Positions 3,942 to 6,639 of a stretch of DNA of 6,639 nucleotides are shown in pieces (the first letter of the stretch is position 1; each line of letters opens with the position of its first letter). The stretch comes from JAENWH01 sp038248745. Lineage in GTDB: Bacteria; Bacillota; Clostridia; Peptostreptococcales; Anaerovoracaceae. The DNA lies in the NCBI GenBank assembly GCA_038248745.1, contig JBBRXC010000092.1:1-6639 (forward strand), read 5' to 3'. Under the pieces are notes generated by a model. It was not told the DNA's origin and searched no databases. It saw only the letters and a program-made list of their open reading frames with translations. The position numbers and the translations under genes were made by a program.

Positions 3942-3971
3942 ATTTCATTATAGGCCATGTTTTTATTGCAA
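3942..3971 (-). promoter_or_regulatory. Promoter-like element copy 9 (TTGC-N15-TATAATGAAA)
   Basis: TTGC at 3971-3968, a 15-bp spacer identical to copy 8, and TATAAT at 3952-3947. It is the first element of the array and overlaps the last codons of the holin reading frame. It drives the 17-aa unit. Confidence 0.8.
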
Positions 3972-4253
3972 ATAAACACTCCCGGGTATTTTTCGAAAAA
4001 AGAGAGGGCGTGTTTTTATTACGCCTCTCTTATTAACCTCATCTACCTTTTCAATCTTAACAACTTCGGGTAGTCCCGCAAGACTTGTCAGTAGGGATAG
4101 TAATCCCGCTACAAGGGACACTGAAGCTATATAGCCCCAGTTAATTTCGTTAATAGCAGCACCTACGCCGATCATACCAACAGAGACCTGGGCAATTGTC
4201 TTTAGAGCCCTTGTAAGAGCAGCAAGAAACCATTCAAGTGTAATTTTAACCAT
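3963..4253 (-). CDS. r1t-type phage holin
   Basis: A 96-codon frame with two membrane helices (about 17-36, LKTIAQVSVGMIGVGAAIN, and about 42-60, IASVSLVAGLLSLLTSLAG) separated by a short INWGY turn and followed by LPEVVKIEKVDEVNKR. The ALKTIAQ - GxGA - VSxxAxLLSLLTSLAGLPE pattern is that of the r1t-like holin family, which forms membrane lesions that release the endolysin. The start at 4253 has AAAGGAG 7 nt upstream. It follows the endolysin gene by 12 nt. Odd: the last 20 or so residues are encoded across a terminator hairpin (3995-4030) and into the next promoter, and tandem TAATAA stops lie in another frame at the hairpin loop. The natural protein may end near residue 77, which is closer to the family's usual length. 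Confidence 0.85.
   Translation of the reverse strand: MVKITLEWFLAALTRALKTIAQVSVGMIGVGAAINEINWGYIASVSLVAGLLSLLTSLAGLPEVVKIEKVDEVNKRGVIKTRPLFFRKIPGSVYLQ
3995..4030 (-). terminator. Rho-independent terminator of the late/lysis operon
   Basis: Stem AGAGAGGCGT / ACGCCCTCTCT (10 bp with one bulged C), a loop of about 9 nt (AATAAAAAC) and then TTTTTTCG. It is the strongest terminator in the window, ending the operon that enters from the right edge. It lies inside the annotated 3' end of the holin frame. Confidence 0.85.
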
Positions 4254-4265
4254 GTTAATTCTCCT

Positions 4266-4835
4266 TTAAAACAATTCATTAGACAACGCATCATGAGTTT
4301 TTGGACCATATATTCCATCCGGAATAAGATGTAATCGAGACTGATTTTCAACAAGGGTGCCCTCGATATGTACTGGCATTAAAGTTTTACGAGCAGTAAA
4401 GTTTTTACCCTTTGTCTCAATCGGCTGAATATGCCAAGGTTCATATGCCATTGGTCGACAAAGGCCGAAGCGACTCAGGGTGTAATTACTAATCGCCTCT
4501 AGGCGGACATCGCCATCAACAGCTAGGAACTGCTCATGAGGGGATGTTCCAGGAGCAGCGACCATACATTGACCTCTTTGGTTATAGATTGCGCCAGTTG
4601 AGCGTTTGGTCCATGTTGGATTTCTTTTAAGAAGCATATCTCCTACTTCTTTTTGTTCGATAGAGGTTACTCCTCCTCGAATAATAGTAATAATCCAACC
4701 CAAAGATCCGCCAAGAGCTGCCAGCCGACCTGCAAATACAGGATCAATACCTGACTGGGTCGGGTAACGAAACGCGAGCCATCGTGTAGCGTTGCCCGAT
4801 TTGTATTTTTTAATATTTAATTTACTTACTAACAT
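4266..4835 (-). CDS. Endolysin: M15-family Zn peptidase with short C-terminal PG-binding-like motif
   Basis: This 189-residue enzyme likely cuts the stem peptide of peptidoglycan (D-Ala-D-Ala or L-Ala-D-Glu type). The M15 Zn-site motifs are visible: S98-P-H100...A105-V-D107 (the SxHxxGxAxD signature) and E132-P-W-H135. H100, D107 and H135 are the expected Zn ligands and E132 the expected base. The glycine of the signature is replaced by F103. The C-terminus (about 173-185, DGIYGPKTHDALS) is like the core repeat of peptidoglycan-binding domain 1, but only a single short motif is present, so the wall-binding part is reduced. There is no signal peptide, consistent with holin-dependent release. 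The start at 4835 has AAAGGGGA upstream. Its neighbours are a holin-like gene upstream and the r1t holin downstream. Confidence 0.88.
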   Translation of the reverse strand: MLVSKLNIKKYKSGNATRWLAFRYPTQSGIDPVFAGRLAALGGSLGWIITIIRGGVTSIEQKEVGDMLLKRNPTWTKRSTGAIYNQRGQCMVAAPGTSPHEQFLAVDGDVRLEAISNYTLSRFGLCRPMAYEPWHIQPIETKGKNFTARKTLMPVHIEGTLVENQSRLHLIPDGIYGPKTHDALSNELF

Positions 4836-4850
4836 GTTCGTCCCCTTTCG

Positions 4851-5258
4851 TCATTTTGAATTAGTTCGAAGGACCGGCTGTCCGAACTTATCAAAATATG
4901 GGCAGTCACGTGGATCAGTACTTCGTCTATGAATATCTGATGTTTGCTCTTTAATTAGTAATATATCAGCCATCATCGATTGAGCTCTAATATCATGAAG
5001 TTCTAAAAGACTCAAATTTCGTTGAAACATTGGAGCCATAAACTCTAGAGCTTTAGCGACATTTTCATTTGATTTTGCCATTTCTTGAATGAATTGACCA
5101 TTTGATCGAATTACTTCATTTGAAATAATCGCTTGGTCGCTCATTGCTTTTATATATGGTGGTACTTTTCTACCCAAGAAAATCAACCCCCCAAATATGA
5201 TTGCAAGCGCCACGACGCCTGCGCCTCCGTTTGTGATTAGCGTTACTAATTCATTCAA
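4851..5258 (-). CDS. Single-pass membrane protein, holin-like accessory (135 aa)
   Basis: This 135-residue protein has an N-terminal membrane segment (about 12-29, GAGVVALAIIFGGLIFLG) followed by RKVPP and a long amphipathic, probably coiled-coil region (about 36-110). It ends in a small motif, RRSTDPRDCPYF, with a single Cys. The layout (one TM, then a helical stalk) recalls XhlA-like and other lysis-accessory proteins, and its place right before the endolysin supports a lysis role, but no family match is certain. The start is a TTG at 5258 that directly follows the TAA of the zinc-ribbon gene; AAGGTGG lies 5 nt upstream and no better ATG exists. Translation therefore probably depends on coupling to the upstream gene. 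A structural role at the virion base is possible. Confidence 0.7.
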   Translation of the reverse strand: MNELVTLITNGGAGVVALAIIFGGLIFLGRKVPPYIKAMSDQAIISNEVIRSNGQFIQEMAKSNENVAKALEFMAPMFQRNLSLLELHDIRAQSMMADILLIKEQTSDIHRRSTDPRDCPYFDKFGQPVLRTNSK

Positions 5259-5510
5259 TTATACCACCTTCTTTTCGCGGCGTAACGCATTGATTTTTTC
5301 AATTGCCATATTAATTTTCATTATTGATGTATCTATGAATAAATCTTCTGCGTTGTTAAATTCTTCATAAGCCGTTTTTAAATCGCTAATTGCTACATCG
5401 TATTCGGCGTTCATAAGAGCTCCTTTCAAATAAACAGATCGTCTACAATTATAGCAGACTTGGTGTCCTTCTGGAATTTCAACCCCACACATTACACAAG
5501 AATTAATCAC
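5259..5510 (-). CDS. Zinc-ribbon protein with helical tail (83 aa, GTG start)
   Basis: This 83-residue protein has an N-terminal zinc knuckle pair (C5-V-M-C8 and C19-Y-N-C22) joined to a long helical region (about 30-80) rich in A, E, K and I. The open frame extends to 5588, but the GTG at 5510 is chosen because AGGAG (5518-5522) lies 7 nt upstream and that site overlaps the TAG of the glycosidase gene, whereas a start at 5588 would overlap that gene by 68 bases. An in-frame ATG at 5414 (residue 33) has its own AAGGAG 5 nt upstream, so a 51-residue helical-only product may also be made. Function is unknown; placement between the glycosidase and the holin-like gene suggests a late role. Confidence 0.78.
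   Translation of the reverse strand: MINSCVMCGVEIPEGHQVCYNCRRSVYLKGALMNAEYDVAISDLKTAYEEFNNAEDLFIDTSIMKINMAIEKINALRREKKVV
5412..5425 (-). promoter_or_regulatory. Internal ribosome binding site and ATG inside the zinc-ribbon gene
   Basis: AAGGAG at 5425-5420 and ATG at 5414-5412, spaced by 5 nt, lie in frame inside the zinc-ribbon gene. Initiation here would give a 51-aa protein lacking the zinc knuckles, as in dual-start phage lysis genes. The sequence shows the site but not its use. Confidence 0.45.
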
Positions 5511-5520
5511 GTTACTTCTC

Positions 5521-6177
5521 CTATTTTGGTGTACATCCGAGAGCTGAACCGATGTATCTTTCACCGCCGTCTGATGGTCTGTTAACAATCTTAGTGCCGA
5601 CTATCATCTCGCTCGAACCACCTCCATCAAGATTTACAGCAACTCTACAAGGTAAGACTTTGGTGCAAAATAGAGCTGCATGCTGTGCGGTCCATCCTTT
5701 TTCATTCCATTTACGTCCATCTACAACTATGAAATATAGATTTCGGTTAATGTTTTGAGCAAGGATGGTCCGTGGGTGTCTTGTTTGCCAGTGCGAAAAG
5801 GGTTTGGTATTTCGGATGGATATCCTCTCATCCTCGACCAGAGTAAAAGATGCGCCAAACTCCAATGTAATATTCTTACGTATGGATGCTATGCACTCTT
5901 TTGTCATAGTCTCAGGATCATAGAATTTCAGTAATTGATCTCCATTGTCATCGTACGTAACAGTCGTCCAATCTGGAGACCACGTTCCGAGATGCTCTGA
6001 AGATGCGTTGAAATTGAAGAACCCACAGTTTATCTTCGCAAGTGCGTCCGAACACAACCTCGACAATGGCTCAAGCGTCCCTTTCACTCCTGCGTCAAGG
6101 AAGATGTCATGTGTTCTTTGATTGAACTCATACACATGTACTGTACTTCCATACCAGCGGTATTTACGGTATCCCAT
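5521..6177 (-). CDS. Phosphodiester glycosidase family protein (NAGPA-like)
   Basis: This 218-residue protein carries the hallmarks of the phosphodiester glycosidase (NAGPA/DUF2233) fold: an N-terminal strand region, INCGFFN (49-55, cf. the N-x-GFF motif), RHPRTILA (133-140), VVDGR (151-155) and the signature NLDGGGSSEM (182-191), followed by a short PSDGGERYIGSALG ending. Characterised members remove sugar from a sugar-1-phosphate diester; in a phage of a Gram-positive host the likely target is a phosphodiester-linked cell-surface glycan such as teichoic acid, which is inference. It has no signal peptide or membrane segment, so it is either cytoplasmic until lysis or part of the virion. The start has GAGGTG 4-5 nt upstream and overlaps the end of the 111-aa gene by 14 nt. 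It lies between tail-fibre and lysis genes. Confidence 0.88.
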   Translation of the reverse strand: MGYRKYRWYGSTVHVYEFNQRTHDIFLDAGVKGTLEPLSRLCSDALAKINCGFFNFNASSEHLGTWSPDWTTVTYDDNGDQLLKFYDPETMTKECIASIRKNITLEFGASFTLVEDERISIRNTKPFSHWQTRHPRTILAQNINRNLYFIVVDGRKWNEKGWTAQHAALFCTKVLPCRVAVNLDGGGSSEMIVGTKIVNRPSDGGERYIGSALGCTPK

Positions 6178-6499
6178 TTTTCACCTCATTCTCGGAAAAA
6201 TTTGTGTCTACGCCTTGAATCACTGCTTGTTCCTTATCCCCAAATATAAAAGCATCCAAATCCTCTCTTTTTTCATCCGTCATTTCCAAAGTTTGCATTC
6301 TCGCTAACAGTAACTCTTTATTCTCAAATGTCTCCATAAACGGTTGCCCTGTTGTGCAAGTATTGCTTGGATCAACAACGATAAAGTGGTACACATCTTT
6401 ACCATTATGGCATAAAACATACTGTATTTTATCCGGATGCTCCACTTCTCTGACCATCTTTCCACTTGTTAAAATAACATTTTTAATTGTATCAAGCAT
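6164..6499 (-). CDS. Hypothetical protein downstream of tail fibre (111 aa)
   Basis: This is a 111-residue soluble acidic protein with no recognised motif. The N-terminal half is probably beta-rich (VILTSGKMVREV, YVLCHNGKDVYHFIVVD) and the C-terminal half helical and acidic (KELLLARMQTLEMTDEKRED). The start at 6499 is supported by GGAGGGATAGGAA directly upstream. It sits 26 nt after the tail-fibre-like gene and overlaps the glycosidase by 14 nt. Its position would suit a small tail-fibre assembly or baseplate accessory protein, but that is a guess from context. No alternative start is better. Confidence 0.75.
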   Translation of the reverse strand: MLDTIKNVILTSGKMVREVEHPDKIQYVLCHNGKDVYHFIVVDPSNTCTTGQPFMETFENKELLLARMQTLEMTDEKREDLDAFIFGDKEQAVIQGVDTNFSENEVKNGIP

Positions 6500-6525
6500 T
6501 TCCTATCCCTCCATTAATCTTGTTA

Positions 6526-6639
6526 TTACGCTAGCCCACCATCTGTAATTGTCCAGAGATTAGGTGCTCCTGTCAGGACTCCTCGGGCGGCCGCCCCTGC
6601 GCTATATTTGCTGTTACCACCATGAAACGCCACTGAGGG
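6526..6639 (-). CDS. C-terminal end of tail-fibre/tail-tip-like protein (partial)
   Basis: The last 37 codons of a gene that enters from the right edge. It reads PSVAFHGGNSKYSAG then AAARGVLTGAPNLWTITDGG and LA, followed by TAA. The ending -AARxxLTGAPNLWTITDGG- matches the C-terminal pattern (repeat-type LT...WTITDGG) seen at the ends of many phage tail-fibre and host-recognition proteins. Only the end is visible, so the length, domain order and receptor-binding nature cannot be judged. It is the first gene of the late operon in this window, 26 nt upstream of the 111-aa gene. Confidence 0.7.
   Translation of the reverse strand, partial: PSVAFHGGNSKYSAGAAARGVLTGAPNLWTITDGGLA

Noticed and set aside
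2457..3971. CRISPR-like array, suggested by regularly recurring 29-bp repeats
   Set aside because: Spacing between repeats is irregular (about 150-320 bp), each interval holds a gene and terminator, and the repeat is a promoter-type sequence rather than a palindromic CRISPR repeat.

Overview
The window looks like a stretch of a tailed-phage (or prophage) genome from a low-GC Gram-positive host, probably Bacillales-like. The evidence is an AT-rich sequence, strong AGGAGG-type ribosome binding sites, an r1t-type holin, an M15-family endolysin and several short phage-type proteins. Every gene I can support lies on the minus strand, so transcription runs from high to low coordinates. The host genus cannot be fixed from the sequence alone.

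Layout in the direction of transcription. (1) 6639-3963 is a tightly packed late-type operon. It holds the C-terminus of a tail-fibre-like protein, a 111-aa unknown, a phosphodiester glycosidase (NAGPA-like), a small zinc-ribbon protein, a single-membrane-pass holin-like protein, an M15 Zn peptidase endolysin and an r1t-type holin. It ends at a rho-independent terminator (about 4030-3995) that lies inside the 3' end of the holin reading frame. (2) 3971-2386 is an array of very small genes (17, 63, 33, 43, 77, 65 and possibly 34 aa), most with one or two membrane segments. Each has its own promoter-like element and its own hairpin terminator. The T-tract of each terminator runs into the promoter of the next unit. 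(3) 2413-1 holds a pair of translationally coupled genes (66 aa and a 254-aa DUF6353-like membrane protein), a separately promoted 95-aa membrane protein, a 150-aa conserved phage protein, two 70-aa zinc-ribbon proteins, and the start of a gene that leaves the window.

The most striking feature is a repeated promoter-like motif on the minus strand: TYGC, exactly 15 bp, then TATAATGAAA. The spacer carries a conserved AT-rich/ACA segment. I count nine copies (1336-1362, 2386-2413, 2556-2584, 2821-2849, 3140-3168, 3341-3370, 3511-3539, 3787-3815, 3942-3971). The -10 box matches sigma-A, but no -35 box sits at the usual 17 bp. Instead an invariant TYGC box lies closer in, an arrangement that recalls activator-dependent phage middle promoters. 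Terminators in the array mostly use GNRA tetraloops (GAAA or GCAA) and often contain the stop codon of their own gene.

Taken together, the array resembles a set of phage host-takeover or membrane-acting small proteins that are expressed independently but coordinately. The function of the individual peptides is not visible from sequence.
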